DNA of 64,000 nt from SHVO01 sp041905795 (GCA_041905795.1 JAYRKL010000010.1:62001-126000), one strand, 5' to 3'; shown: positions 1-8,371, numbered from the stretch's first letter. Translations and numbers: made by a program. Notes: a model not told the origin generated them from the letters alone.

Positions 1-666
1 CTGCTGGCCGATGCCGGTAATCCGCGCCGCGCCTCCGACGCCGCCGCCTATGCCCACGACCTGCTCGACGGCACGCTCAAGGCCAAGGTCGCCGGCCCGG
101 TTGCCTGCGCCAAGGGCTGCGACCTCTGCTGCCATACCTTCGTCAGCGCCACGATCCCGGAGATCTTCCGCCTCGCCGACCTGCTGCGCGCCGATGGCCT
201 CCCCGCCGCGCCCATCATCGCCGCCGCCGGGCAGGCCAAGGCCATCGGCCAGGGGCGGCGCTTCACCACCCGCGTCTCCTGCCCGCTGTTGGCGAGCGGC
301 CTCTGCGGCGGCTACGGCGCGCGGCCTTTGGCCTGCCGCACCATGCTGTCGCGGTCGCTGGCGGCCTGCACGGCCTATTTCCCCCTCGACGGCTCCGGCG
401 CCCTGGACTACGCCCCCGGCGCCCGTGAGTCCCGGGGACGCGTCGAGATGATCCTGGCGGCGGCGCTGTCGCTGGCCGGATTGCCGGGAAAACATGTGGA
501 ACTGATCCAGGGCCTCGCGGTGGCGCTCACCGCCGACAACGCCGAGGAACGCTGGCTCGCGGGTGAAGATGTGTTCGCCGGCGTGGAAACCGACAGCGGC
601 GACGCCAAGAGCGATCTTGCAACCTGGGCGCCGATCCTCGCCGCTGAAGTGCGCAAGGCCGTCTAA
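1..666 (+). CDS. YkgJ-family cysteine-cluster protein, 5' end outside window
   Basis: The frame is open from the first base and ends at TAA 664-666, leaving at least 221 residues. The visible part holds a CxxxCxxCC cluster (CAKGCDLCC, visible residues 36-44) followed by further cysteines near residues 94, 102, 112 and 123. This is the pattern of the YkgJ family, cytoplasmic proteins proposed to chelate zinc or an Fe-S centre. The arginine next to the third late cysteine (ACRTM) is also usual for the family. The biochemical role is not established. The true start lies upstream of the window. The protease gene follows after about 56 bp, so co-transcription is possible but nothing links them functionally. 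Confidence 0.8.
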   Translation: MLADAGNPRRASDAAAYAHDLLDGTLKAKVAGPVACAKGCDLCCHTFVSATIPEIFRLADLLRADGLPAAPIIAAAGQAKAIGQGRRFTTRVSCPLLASGLCGGYGARPLACRTMLSRSLAACTAYFPLDGSGALDYAPGARESRGRVEMILAAALSLAGLPGKHVELIQGLAVALTADNAEERWLAGEDVFAGVETDSGDAKSDLATWAPILAAEVRKAV

Positions 667-722
667 TCGGTCGAAAGCCATGGCGGTCCCGCTATAAGAT
701 GGGCGCCGATGGGGGGAACGGC

Positions 723-3608
723 GTGCGCTGTGCTTGGGCAATCATATGCGGCCTTGTCTTCGCCGCCGGCGCCGCGGTCGCGCAGGTGGAGCCGTTCGAG
801 GCCGACGACACCGTCCTCCCGCCGCTGCATGTTTCACGTGAAACAGTGCTTCCGGAAAAACCGGCTGCGCTTCCTTCCCGCCCTTTGCGCCTGCTGCTCG
901 CCTATACGCCCAAAGCCCTGAGCGACGTGCCGGATATCCATGCGGCGGCGGCGCAGATCGTCAGTCAGATCAACCTGACGCTCGCCAACTCCAACATCGC
1001 GCTGACGGTGGAACTGGCGGGCATGGACCGCGTCGATTACATCGAGGCCGCCGACGAGACCTCGGGCTCGATGCTCAACGCCGCCACCACCGGTGTCGGG
1101 GATTTCGCGCGCATCGCCGGACTGCGCCAGGCGGTCAAGGCCGACCTGGTCATGGCGCTGGCGCACTGGGTCTATGACAACAACTGCGGGCGCGGCTGGC
1201 AGCTGGACAATCTCGATGCCGGCGTATCCTTGAGCGACGCCGCGCGATACGGCGTCAGTGTGGTTTCCACCGACGGCGACAACTGCGCCTATGTCCGCTC
1301 CGCGCCTCATGAGATCGGCCATAACCTGGGCGCGGCCCACGACCGTTACGTCACGCCCAATGCCCAGCCCGGCCCCGCCGGCTACAACTATGGCTTCGCC
1401 GACCCGGCGGCCCGCGTGCGCGACATCATGGCCTACGCCAACGAATGCACCGCGCAGGGCGTGCGCTGCGTCCGCCTGTTCATCTACGCCGATCCCGACA
1501 TCCTCCACAACGGCCGGCCGATGGGCGTGCCGGTGACCAGCCCCAAGGCCGCGGCGGCGGCGCGGCGCATCCGCGAGATCGCGCCTTACGTGACGCAGTT
1601 CCGCGACACCCTGCGCGGCGGCGCCAATATGCTGGCGGTGGCCACCACCGGCCAGGGCGCGGTGACGGGCCCGAAGATCGACTGCGGGCCGGCGTGCAGC
1701 GCCGAATATGCGGAGAACGCGCAGATCGTGCTGGCCGCCCGCCCCGCCTCCGGCTGGCGGCTCGCCGGCTGGGGCGGCAGCTGCAGCGGCCTCGGCGCCT
1801 GCGCCGTGACCGTGGCCGGCGGCCAAAGCGTGAGCGCCGCTTTCGTCCCCTCGCTGCACCTGGGCGGCCTCGGCGCCGCGTCGTCCTTGCGCCTGGCCAA
1901 CACCGGCGCAACGGCGGGACGCGCCGTGGTGTATCTCACCAATCCCGCCACCGGCGCCGACCTCGGCCGCTGGGTGAGCCCCGCGATCGCGCCCAACGCC
2001 GCGCGCGACATCGCCACCGCCGAGATCGCCGCCGCCATCGTCCCCGGCACGCCGCTGCCAGCAACCTATGCCGTGACGGTGGAACCGGAGTTCCAGGGTA
2101 GCGTGCAGCATGTGACCACGCGCGGCGGCGCCCAGGCCAACCTCTCCACCTGCGACGCCGGCGTCACCGCCGATCCTGCGCGCCTCGCCATGGCCGGCGC
2201 CGCCAGCACCATCGTCGTCGCGCAGAGCGTGCGCGGCAATTCCGCGGTCAACACCGGCAACGCCGCCGCCGCCGCGGTGACGCTCGGCGTGTTCGACGCC
2301 CGGGACGGCGCGCGGCTCGGGTCCTTCACCACGCCGGCGATCCCGCGCAACGGCCAGGCCATGATCGCCGTGGCCGAGATCGAACGCGGCCTCGGCGCCC
2401 GTGCGCCCGCCTATACCATCGCCGTGGAAAGCGCCTTCAGCGGTTATCTCCAGCATCTGGTGACGGTGTCGGGCGTGGTGGCGGACATGACGCCCGCGTG
2501 TTCCTTTGCCGCGCCGGCGCCGGTGTTCGACACCAACGCACAGATCCAGCCGGGGCCGGTGTTCGCCGCCGGGACGGGCGGACAATCCTATTTGCGCTTC
2601 TTCAACAGCGGCACGGCGGCGGGCACGGTCAACGTCACCCTCGCCGACCTCGTCACCGGCGCGCCGCTGGGCCAATGGACCAGCCCATCCCTCGCGCCCC
2701 TGGCGGCGCGCCAGTTCCCGCTGTCGGAGATCGCGGCCGATATCCCCGCGCGCGCCGCCTATACGGCCCTGGTCCAGACCCAGATCGCCGGAACGCTGCA
2801 ACATGTGCTGTGGCGCGCCGACGGCAGCCTGGTCAATGCCAGCACCTGCGACGTCAGCGTGGGCGCCAACCCCACCCAGGCCGCCAATGTCCACGGGCCG
2901 CCGATCGCGGGCTACGCCAGCACCATCATGCTCACCAACACCGGCACGGCGGCGGCCAGCGCCACCCTCGGCCTCCATGACGCCGCCACCGGCCAGCGCC
3001 GCGGCGCCTATGTCACCGCGCCCGTCGCCGCCGGCGGGCAACTCAGCCTGTCCATGACCCAGATCCAGGCGGCGCTCGCCATACCGGACGTAGTGCTGCA
3101 TTACGTGGTGCGCATCGAGAACGCCTTCCCCGGTTTCCTGCAACACCTGGTGACCAACGCCGCCACGGGGATTGTCACCGACCTCACCGCCGCCTGCGCC
3201 CTGCCCGCGCCCAGCCTCCGCTATGCCTTATGCGATGCCGCCTCCCCTTGCGCGCTGACGGCGGGGACCAGCGCCGCGGGGCAACTCAGGTCGCAATACC
3301 TCACCGACAGCTATCGCGTGGCGCTGACGGCGGGCCGCCCGGTCACCATCGAGATCCAAGCCAGGGATTCCGGCGCCGGCACCTTGTTCGCGCCGCGTCT
3401 CACCATATACGGGGCCGACTTGGCGGCGCCGCTCACGAGCGTCACCACCGGTGGCGCCGGGCGCGACGTGCGCACCGTGTTCACCCCACCCGCCGACGGC
3501 GCCTATACGCTGGTGGTGAGCGCGCGAGAGTCCGGGTATTCGACGGAAGAGGATTTCCAGGTCATCACCCCAACCACCGGGACCTACCGGATTTCCGTGA
3601 CGCCTTAG
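723..3608 (+). CDS. Secreted metzincin-type zinc metalloprotease with repeat-containing C-terminal half
   Basis: From GTG 723 the product is 961 residues. It starts with a signal peptide (VRCAWAIICGLVFAAGAAVAQ). A catalytic domain follows with HEIGHNLGAAHD at about residue 196: HExxHxxGxxH plus Asp, the reprolysin/metzincin zinc site. A methionine in DIMAYANEC could be the Met-turn. Next come a divergent InlB B-repeat-like module (about 320-385, ending GWGGSCSGLGACAVTV), four related units of about 110 residues each closing with a QHV/QHL motif and a cysteine, and a C-terminal pre-peptidase-like beta domain. An in-frame ATG at 699 exists, but it overlaps a -10-like TATAAGAT and would put hydrophilic residues before the signal peptide. 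GTG 723 has a G-rich Shine-Dalgarno (711-718), so I prefer it. Likely extracellular or surface-attached; the substrate is unknown. Confidence 0.85.
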   Translation: MRCAWAIICGLVFAAGAAVAQVEPFEADDTVLPPLHVSRETVLPEKPAALPSRPLRLLLAYTPKALSDVPDIHAAAAQIVSQINLTLANSNIALTVELAGMDRVDYIEAADETSGSMLNAATTGVGDFARIAGLRQAVKADLVMALAHWVYDNNCGRGWQLDNLDAGVSLSDAARYGVSVVSTDGDNCAYVRSAPHEIGHNLGAAHDRYVTPNAQPGPAGYNYGFADPAARVRDIMAYANECTAQGVRCVRLFIYADPDILHNGRPMGVPVTSPKAAAAARRIREIAPYVTQFRDTLRGGANMLAVATTGQGAVTGPKIDCGPACSAEYAENAQIVLAARPASGWRLAGWGGSCSGLGACAVTVAGGQSVSAAFVPSLHLGGLGAASSLRLANTGATAGRAVVYLTNPATGADLGRWVSPAIAPNAARDIATAEIAAAIVPGTPLPATYAVTVEPEFQGSVQHVTTRGGAQANLSTCDAGVTADPARLAMAGAASTIVVAQSVRGNSAVNTGNAAAAAVTLGVFDARDGARLGSFTTPAIPRNGQAMIAVAEIERGLGARAPAYTIAVESAFSGYLQHLVTVSGVVADMTPACSFAAPAPVFDTNAQIQPGPVFAAGTGGQSYLRFFNSGTAAGTVNVTLADLVTGAPLGQWTSPSLAPLAARQFPLSEIAADIPARAAYTALVQTQIAGTLQHVLWRADGSLVNASTCDVSVGANPTQAANVHGPPIAGYASTIMLTNTGTAAASATLGLHDAATGQRRGAYVTAPVAAGGQLSLSMTQIQAALAIPDVVLHYVVRIENAFPGFLQHLVTNAATGIVTDLTAACALPAPSLRYALCDAASPCALTAGTSAAGQLRSQYLTDSYRVALTAGRPVTIEIQARDSGAGTLFAPRLTIYGADLAAPLTSVTTGGAGRDVRTVFTPPADGAYTLVVSARESGYSTEEDFQVITPTTGTYRISVTP
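830..845. promoter_or_regulatory. parS: parS centromere site (ParB-binding palindrome) inside the protease gene
   Basis: TGTTTCACGTGAAACA is a perfect 16-bp palindrome identical to the canonical bacterial parS consensus bound by chromosomal ParB. It lies in the coding sequence just after the signal-peptide region and is read as HVSRETV. Intragenic parS sites are normal in other bacteria. No parA, parB or recognised origin-linked gene lies in the window, so the distance to oriC is unknown. Function is inferred from identity to the consensus. Confidence 0.8.
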
Positions 3609-3639
3609 GCGCCCTTAACTTTAGATGCCCTTGATAAAT

Positions 3640-3672
3640 GTTCTTGTTTTGTTCTTTTCACCGGCGTACAGT
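3640..3672 (+). promoter_or_regulatory. LexA (SOS) operator over a sigma-70 promoter, copy 1
   Basis: GTTCTTGTTTTGTTC at 3640-3654 matches the alphaproteobacterial LexA operator, the direct repeat GTTC-N7-GTTC. A -35 TTGTTT (3644-3649) lies within the operator and is followed by a 17-bp spacer and -10 TACAGT (3667-3672). LexA would therefore block polymerase. The start codon of the next gene is 56 bp after the operator. The arrangement at 5407-5439 has the same geometry. Confidence 0.82.
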
Positions 3673-3710
3673 CGGCGGTCCCAATATTCTGCAAAAGGGA
3701 GGACGGGACC

Positions 3711-3974
3711 ATGGGAAGCGCGGCGAGCGCGGGCGAATGGGTGCGGCAGATGGCGGCGGCGTCGAGCCAACAGCCCATGACCACGGAAGCGATCTGGAAG
3801 GCCTTGGACAAATACGCCGGTGCCGGCGCCAACACGCTGGCGCGCATCCAGGCGGTGCTGGAGTACATCGACGACCAGATGATCGAACGCAACGACGGCC
3901 CGGTCATGCGCGGCCTGTGGGCCGCGGTCACGGATTACCTGGAGAAGGTGCAGGAAGGCTTGGCGGCGGCTTAA
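3711..3974 (+). CDS. Small protein of unknown function, predicted SOS-induced (paralogue A)
   Basis: An 87-residue soluble, probably helical protein with no recognised domain. ATG 3711 has a strong Shine-Dalgarno (GGGAGGACGGG just upstream). It aligns along its whole length with the product of 5473-5736. Shared features are an EWV near the N-terminus, TT(E/D)AIWK(A/S)LD(K/R)YAG in the middle, and GLW..V.DYL near the end. Both genes sit behind identical LexA-box promoters and flank an amino-acid permease gene. That argues for a local duplication and for a role in the DNA-damage response, but the molecular function is unknown. Confidence 0.75.
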   Translation: MGSAASAGEWVRQMAAASSQQPMTTEAIWKALDKYAGAGANTLARIQAVLEYIDDQMIERNDGPVMRGLWAAVTDYLEKVQEGLAAA

Positions 3975-4088
3975 GGCGCCCAGGCCCCTCCCCCTCGCTG
4001 TCATCCCACACGCCATCGTGTGCGCTCCGCCATAGACGCCCCCTCCCCGTCCTCTAAGATCACCGCGGGGACAATCCGGGGTGTTGCG

Positions 4089-5402
4089 ATGGCGGACGCG
4101 CCAACTGTCGAAGCGGGCGGCAAGACGGCGCTGGTGCGCGCCATCACGCCGTTCGGGGCGTCGCTGCTGATCCTCAACGGCATGATGGGTGCCGGCATCT
4201 TCGCGCTGCCGGCCACGGTCTCGGCCAAGACCGGCATGTTCACGCCCTGGCTGTTCGTGCTGGTGGCGGCGATGTTCATCACCATCGCGCTGACCTTCGC
4301 CGAACTGGCCAGCTATTTCCGCGCCTCGGGCGGGCCGGTGCTCTATACCTCCACCGCCTTCGGGCCCGGCGCCGGCTTCATCACCGGCTGGATCCTGTGG
4401 CTGGGCCGCGTCTCCGGCATCGCCGCCAACATGAGCGTGCTGGCGCTTTACGCCGGCGCCATATGGCCGGTGGTGGCCGATGGACCGGGACGCACCGTCA
4501 TGATTGTCGTCACCTGCGTCGCCCTCACCGCCGCCAACGTGGTGGGCGTGAAGGAAGGCGTGCGCACCGTGGCGATCTTCACCGTGCTCAAGATCGCGCC
4601 CATCGTGTTGCTGCTGGTGCTGGGGATTCCCCACTACAGCGCCGAGGTCATCGCCCCGTCCGCCATCCCGCCGCTCGAGAGCATCGGCGGCGCCGCGCTG
4701 CTGCTCATGTATGCCTTCGTCGGTTTTGAAACCGCGCTGGTGCCGGCGGCCGAGACCGAGAACCCCAAACGCGCCCTGCCGCGCGCGCTGGTCTACACCA
4801 TGCTCGCCACCGGCCTGCTCTACTGGTCGATCTCGGTGGTCTATGTCTCGGTGCTGCCGGACGGCGGCGCGCGCAATGCGACATTGGCCGATGTCGGCGG
4901 CGCGCTGGCGGGCCCGTGGGCGGCGCTGCTGATCACCTTCGCCGTCGTCGCTTCCATCATCGGCAACACCGCGTCCGCCATGGTGGGCGTGCCGCGCGTC
5001 ACCTATGCCTTGGCCGAGAACCACTGGCTGCCGGCCTGGTTCGCCAGGGTGCATGCCAGGTTCCAGACGCCGGCCAACTCGGTGGTGTTCTACGGCGCGG
5101 CGGTGATGCTGTTCGCGCTGCCCGGCTCCTTCGCCGTGCTGGCCGCCGCCGGATCGTTGGCGCGCATCCTCGTCTATCTCATGTGCATCGCGGCGCTGCC
5201 GCGCGTGCGCAAACTCGCGACACCCGAGATGCGCGACGGCGCCGCCCGCCTGCCCGGCGGCATGGCGATCCCGCTCGTCGCCGCCGTCATCTGCCTGTGG
5301 GCCTGCACCCAGGCGCTGACATTGTCGTGGACCATCGTCGGCAGCGTTGCCGCCATCGGCGTCGCGCTGTTCTGGGTGACGCAGCGGCGGGTAAGACCAT
5401 AA
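4089..5402 (+). CDS. APC-superfamily amino-acid permease
   Basis: A 437-residue integral membrane protein with about 12 hydrophobic segments. The N-terminal GAGIFALPA motif after the first helix segment is the characteristic substrate-binding region of APC transporters. The FVGFET segment in the middle matches TM6 of the family, and the acidic-rich PAAETENPKRALPRAL loop that follows is also typical. ATG 4089 (MADAPTVE) is chosen over the ATG at 4020 because the extra residues would be non-hydrophobic and lack a ribosome site. It lies between the two LexA-controlled small genes; its 3' end abuts the second operator by 5 bp. The substrate cannot be read from the sequence. Confidence 0.85.
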   Translation: MADAPTVEAGGKTALVRAITPFGASLLILNGMMGAGIFALPATVSAKTGMFTPWLFVLVAAMFITIALTFAELASYFRASGGPVLYTSTAFGPGAGFITGWILWLGRVSGIAANMSVLALYAGAIWPVVADGPGRTVMIVVTCVALTAANVVGVKEGVRTVAIFTVLKIAPIVLLLVLGIPHYSAEVIAPSAIPPLESIGGAALLLMYAFVGFETALVPAAETENPKRALPRALVYTMLATGLLYWSISVVYVSVLPDGGARNATLADVGGALAGPWAALLITFAVVASIIGNTASAMVGVPRVTYALAENHWLPAWFARVHARFQTPANSVVFYGAAVMLFALPGSFAVLAAAGSLARILVYLMCIAALPRVRKLATPEMRDGAARLPGGMAIPLVAAVICLWACTQALTLSWTIVGSVAAIGVALFWVTQRRVRP

Positions 5403-5406
5403 AATT

Positions 5407-5439
5407 GTTCTTGTTTTGTTCTTTTTCGGTTTCTATGCT
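5407..5439 (+). promoter_or_regulatory. LexA (SOS) operator over a sigma-70 promoter, copy 2
   Basis: GTTCTTGTTTTGTTC at 5407-5421 is identical over 15 bases to the site at 3640. The -35 TTGTTT (5411-5416), 17-bp spacer and -10 TATGCT (5434-5439) have the same positions relative to the operator as in copy 1. The next start codon is 51 bp after the operator. Confidence 0.82.
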
Positions 5440-5472
5440 CTCCCCAACACCACACCAAAACCGGAGGAGACC

Positions 5473-5736
5473 ATGGCAACCGCATCCGCATCTGAATGGG
5501 TGAATGAAATGGTGGCGGCGGCGGCGCGCGCGCCGGTGACCACCGACGCCATCTGGAAAAGCCTCGACCGCTACGCCGGCCGCGACGGCAACGCTGAAAG
5601 CCGGCTCAAGGAGGTCCTCGACTGCATCAACGGCGAACTGGCCGCACAGGCCGAGGGTCCCCTCCCCGGTCTGTGGGTGCGGGTGGCCGACTACCTGAGT
5701 GTCCGCCAACGCCGCGCCGTGAACCTTACGGGCTGA
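5473..5736 (+). CDS. Small protein of unknown function, predicted SOS-induced (paralogue B)
   Basis: An 87-residue homologue of the 3711-3974 product, with the same EWV, TTDAIWKSLDRYAG and GLW..VADYL landmarks. The start is ATG 5473, preceded by GGAGGAGA. A longer in-frame ATG at 5416 lies inside the promoter and is rejected. The C-terminus diverges from paralogue A. It is convergent with tag, a DNA-alkylation repair gene, which suits a damage-response role but may be coincidence. No known domain recognised. Confidence 0.75.
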   Translation: MATASASEWVNEMVAAAARAPVTTDAIWKSLDRYAGRDGNAESRLKEVLDCINGELAAQAEGPLPGLWVRVADYLSVRQRRAVNLTG

Positions 5737-5759
5737 GCCTCACGGGCTGAAACGCACTC

Positions 5760-6311
5760 TCACCGAGAGGCTTGGCGCTTGCGCTTGAAGCACCCGGCGG
5801 CGTGGTCGTCGACAATCCCGACCGCCTGCATCCAGGCGTAGACGATGGTAGGGCCGACGAACTTGAAGCCGCGGCGCTTGAGGTCCTTGGAGATCGCCTC
5901 CGACAGCGGCGTGGCGGAGTCGCCCTTGCCGCGCAGCACCTTGCCCTTGGTGAACGACCAGCAGTAGCCGGCGAAGTCCTCGCCGTTCTTCTTCATGTCG
6001 AGGTAGACCTGCGCGCCCTTGATGGTGGCCTCGATCTTGGCGCGCGCGCGGACAATGCCTTCGTCCTTCATGAGGCGGGCGATGTCGGCCTTGCCGAACC
6101 TGGCCACCGTCTCCGGCTTGAACCCGGCGAAAGCCTTGCGGAAAGCGGCACGCTTCTTGAGGATGACGATCCAGGACAGGCCGGCCTGGAAGCCTTCCAG
6201 CATCAGCATTTCCCACAACATGCGGGACTCATGCTGCGGCACACCCCACTCGGTGTCGTGATAGGCCTGCATATCGGCATCGCTCTCGGCCCAGTGGCAG
6301 CGTTTGGTCAT
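5760..6311 (-). CDS. tag: DNA-3-methyladenine glycosylase I
   Basis: A 183-residue enzyme that excises N3-methyladenine from alkylated DNA, starting base-excision repair. The N-terminal TKRCHW, the YHDTEWGVP segment and the following LMLEGFQAGLSW are signature regions of the Tag family. The zinc-site cysteine and histidines at both ends are present (C5, the H of YHD, and HAAGC near the C-terminus). Length matches the family (about 185-190). The start is ATG 6311; longer in-frame versions up to 6530 run into the divergent thioesterase promoter. The divergent gap to the thioesterase is 45 bp. Confidence 0.95.
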   Translation of the reverse strand: MTKRCHWAESDADMQAYHDTEWGVPQHESRMLWEMLMLEGFQAGLSWIVILKKRAAFRKAFAGFKPETVARFGKADIARLMKDEGIVRARAKIEATIKGAQVYLDMKKNGEDFAGYCWSFTKGKVLRGKGDSATPLSEAISKDLKRRGFKFVGPTIVYAWMQAVGIVDDHAAGCFKRKRQASR

Positions 6312-6356
6312 GACCTGTACTTTATGTGGAGGAACACCGGCTGAGAGGATGAGACA

Positions 6357-6812
6357 GTGAGCAGCTTCACGCCCAAAGACCCGGCCTTCAAGGACCGTAT
6401 CCAGGCCAGCTTCGCCCGGCAAGGACTGATGGCCACGCTGGGCGCATCGCTGGCGAAGGTGGAACCGGGTGCTGTCGAGATCACGCTCAAGCCCTCGCCC
6501 GCCGTGTCGCAGCAGCACGGCTTCGTCCACGCCGGCGCGGTGACCTCCATCGCCGACTCAGCCGCCGGCTACGCCGCCTTGAGCCTCATGCCCCCGGGCA
6601 CCGGCGTGCTCTCGGCCGAGTTCAAGATCAACCTGACCGCGCCCGCCGCCGGCGACCTTTTGCGCGCCAAAGGCCGCGTCATCAAAGCCGGCCGCACCCT
6701 CACCCTCGCCCAGACCGAGGTGTTCGCCGAAAGCGCTACCGGTGAAAAGCTGGTGGCGCTGTTGACGGCGACGATGATGTGCATCGAAAACCGCGACGGC
6801 GTCGCAGACTGA
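6357..6812 (+). CDS. PaaI-family hotdog thioesterase
   Basis: A 151-residue single hotdog domain. The HGFVHAGAVTSIADSAAGYAA stretch carries the HGG-like/ADSA catalytic helix region of PaaI thioesterases (here HAGAV...D). The final strands (ALLTATMMCI) are typical. The start is GTG 6357. These enzymes hydrolyse acyl- or aryl-CoA thioesters in the cytoplasm; the substrate is unknown. It is divergent from tag and convergent with rpoH, separated from the latter by a strong terminator hairpin. Confidence 0.88.
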   Translation: MSSFTPKDPAFKDRIQASFARQGLMATLGASLAKVEPGAVEITLKPSPAVSQQHGFVHAGAVTSIADSAAGYAALSLMPPGTGVLSAEFKINLTAPAAGDLLRAKGRVIKAGRTLTLAQTEVFAESATGEKLVALLTATMMCIENRDGVAD

Positions 6813-6826
6813 GGCACCGCAAAGAA

Positions 6827-6858
6827 AAACGCCCCGGCGGTGTCCCGCCGGGGCGTTT
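6827..6858. terminator. Bidirectional intrinsic terminator between thioesterase gene and rpoH
   Basis: A perfect 14-bp stem (AAACGCCCCGGCGG at 6827-6840 pairing with 6845-6858) closes a TGTC loop and has A/T-rich outer ends. It can end transcription of both convergent genes. Confidence 0.85.
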
Positions 6859-6877
6859 CGCTTGGTTAGCTGAGCCG

Positions 6878-7795
6878 TTACGCGAAGGCGTGCGGGCTGG
6901 GCAACGCCTTGGCGGCGGCGACTTCGAGGCTCTTGGCGGCGCCGAGGATCGCCTTCTGGAGTTTCGCGAAGGCGCGGTTCTCGATCTGGCGGACGCGTTC
7001 ACGGCTGATGCCGTACTCCGCGCCGATCTCCTCCAGGGTGCGCGGGTTGTCGGTCAGGCGGCGCTCCTCGATGATGTGCCGCTCCCGGTCCGTCAGGCCC
7101 TTCAACGCATCCTTCAGCAGCGTGGCGCCGAGCTTGCGCTGCTGCTTGTCGCCGAGCTGCGCTTCCGGCGACGGCTTGTCGTCGACCAGAAGATCCTGCC
7201 TTTCGGTGTCGCCGTCTTCGGCCACCATGGCGTTGAGCGACGCGTCCGAGCGCGACAGGCGCCGGTTCATGTCGATCACGTCGTTGGTGGAGACGTCGAG
7301 GCGCTTGGCGATCTTCTCGGCGGCTTCCAGCGGCAGGTCGCCTTCGTCATAGAGGCCGAGCTTGGCCTTGATCTTGCGCAGGTTGAAGAACAGCTTCTTC
7401 TGCGCCGCGACCGTGCCCACTTTCACCAGCGACCAGGAGTTCAGCACATACTCGTTGATCGAGGCCTTGATCCACCACATGGCGTAGGTGGCCAGGCGGA
7501 AGCCGCGATCCGGCTCGAACTTCTTGACCGCGCGCATCAGGCCGACGTTGCCTTCCGAGATCAGGTCGGACACCGGCAGGCCGTAGAAGCGGTAGCCCAT
7601 GGCGATCTTGGCGACGAGGCGCAGGTGCGACGTCACCAGCTTATGGGCGGCGTCGCTGTCCTGGTGCTCAGCGAAAGCCTTGGCGAGCATGTATTCCTCG
7701 CCGGGGTCGAGCACGGGAAATTTCTTGATGGTGGCCATGTACGCGGAGAGACCATTCTCCGAGGCCAGAACCGGAACGCGTGAATTAACAGCCAT
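6878..7795 (-). CDS. rpoH: RNA polymerase heat-shock sigma factor RpoH (sigma-32)
   Basis: 305 residues, the usual size. Region 2 (DLISEGNVGLMRAVKKFEP, then RLATYAMWWIKASINEY) and region 4 (RTLEEIGAEYGISRERVRQIE) are intact. The RpoH box QKKLFFNLR, which is specific to sigma-32 and needed for core binding and proteolytic control, lies near residues 131-139. It directs RNA polymerase to heat-shock promoters. The start ATG 7795 has an AAGGAGG ribosome site at 7804-7810. Alphaproteobacteria often have two rpoH genes, and this window cannot show which one this is. Confidence 0.96.
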   Translation of the reverse strand: MAVNSRVPVLASENGLSAYMATIKKFPVLDPGEEYMLAKAFAEHQDSDAAHKLVTSHLRLVAKIAMGYRFYGLPVSDLISEGNVGLMRAVKKFEPDRGFRLATYAMWWIKASINEYVLNSWSLVKVGTVAAQKKLFFNLRKIKAKLGLYDEGDLPLEAAEKIAKRLDVSTNDVIDMNRRLSRSDASLNAMVAEDGDTERQDLLVDDKPSPEAQLGDKQQRKLGATLLKDALKGLTDRERHIIEERRLTDNPRTLEEIGAEYGISRERVRQIENRAFAKLQKAILGAAKSLEVAAAKALPSPHAFA

Positions 7796-8371
7796 AACTC
7801 ATCCTCCTTGGCGAACCCCTAACCTGGCGGGTCCCCGTATGCCCCCGGTTTTGCCGGCGAGCGATAAGACGCTGCTCTGTAAAACGGGCCTTCCTCCAAA
7901 AGCATGCGATTACAAAATCGCGAGGCCGTTCTGCAGCCGCGGGTCATGATGCCGGGAATGAGGGTGTGAAATGCCGGCCATCAGGGCCGAAAAGCGCAGT
8001 GTCACATCCTGCAGCGAGCAACATGACGCGCGGAAAGGCCCACCCCAGGGTCTGGCCTTCAGCATCGAAAAGCCCCTTCTGGGCACCTTCCGACCAGCGG
8101 ATACTAGCAAAGACTTGACTGACCGGTAAAGAAAAACCGGCACCCCGGATATGCAAAATTATACGAATTATTACAATGGTTTAAAAATATATCTGTAACC
8201 CCGGTTGCCAGGATCAAGGGGAACCGCATCGGGACATACCTGGACGCGCGCTCCGCCCAGACCGTGCACCTCGATTCCGCCGTTCCGCCACAAACATTTA
8301 TCCGGCCGCCACATCCGCGCCACAGACGCGCGGCACGGTCGGCATATGGATTCGCGGAGAAGGAGTGAGCT
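7796..8371. other. Non-coding gap upstream of rpoH, with an AT-rich core
   Basis: No convincing gene in 576 bp. The segment 8145-8205 is strikingly AT-rich for this genome and contains a TATAAT on the minus strand. A small hairpin (CCGGT...ACCGG) lies at about 8122-8140. The gap must hold the promoters of rpoH (leftward) and of the gene at 8372 (rightward), but I could not assign either with confidence and found no clear sigma-32 promoter. A small RNA is possible but unsupported. Confidence 0.5.

Noticed and set aside
699..722. ATG 699 as start of the metalloprotease
   Set aside because: It overlaps a TATAAGAT -10-like element and adds polar residues ahead of a standard signal peptide; GTG 723 has a better ribosome site.
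834..3146. 770-codon open frame on the minus strand across the protease gene
   Set aside because: It is an antisense shadow of a GC-rich gene: His/Arg/Gly-rich low-complexity translation with no domain, while the plus strand encodes an intact metzincin.
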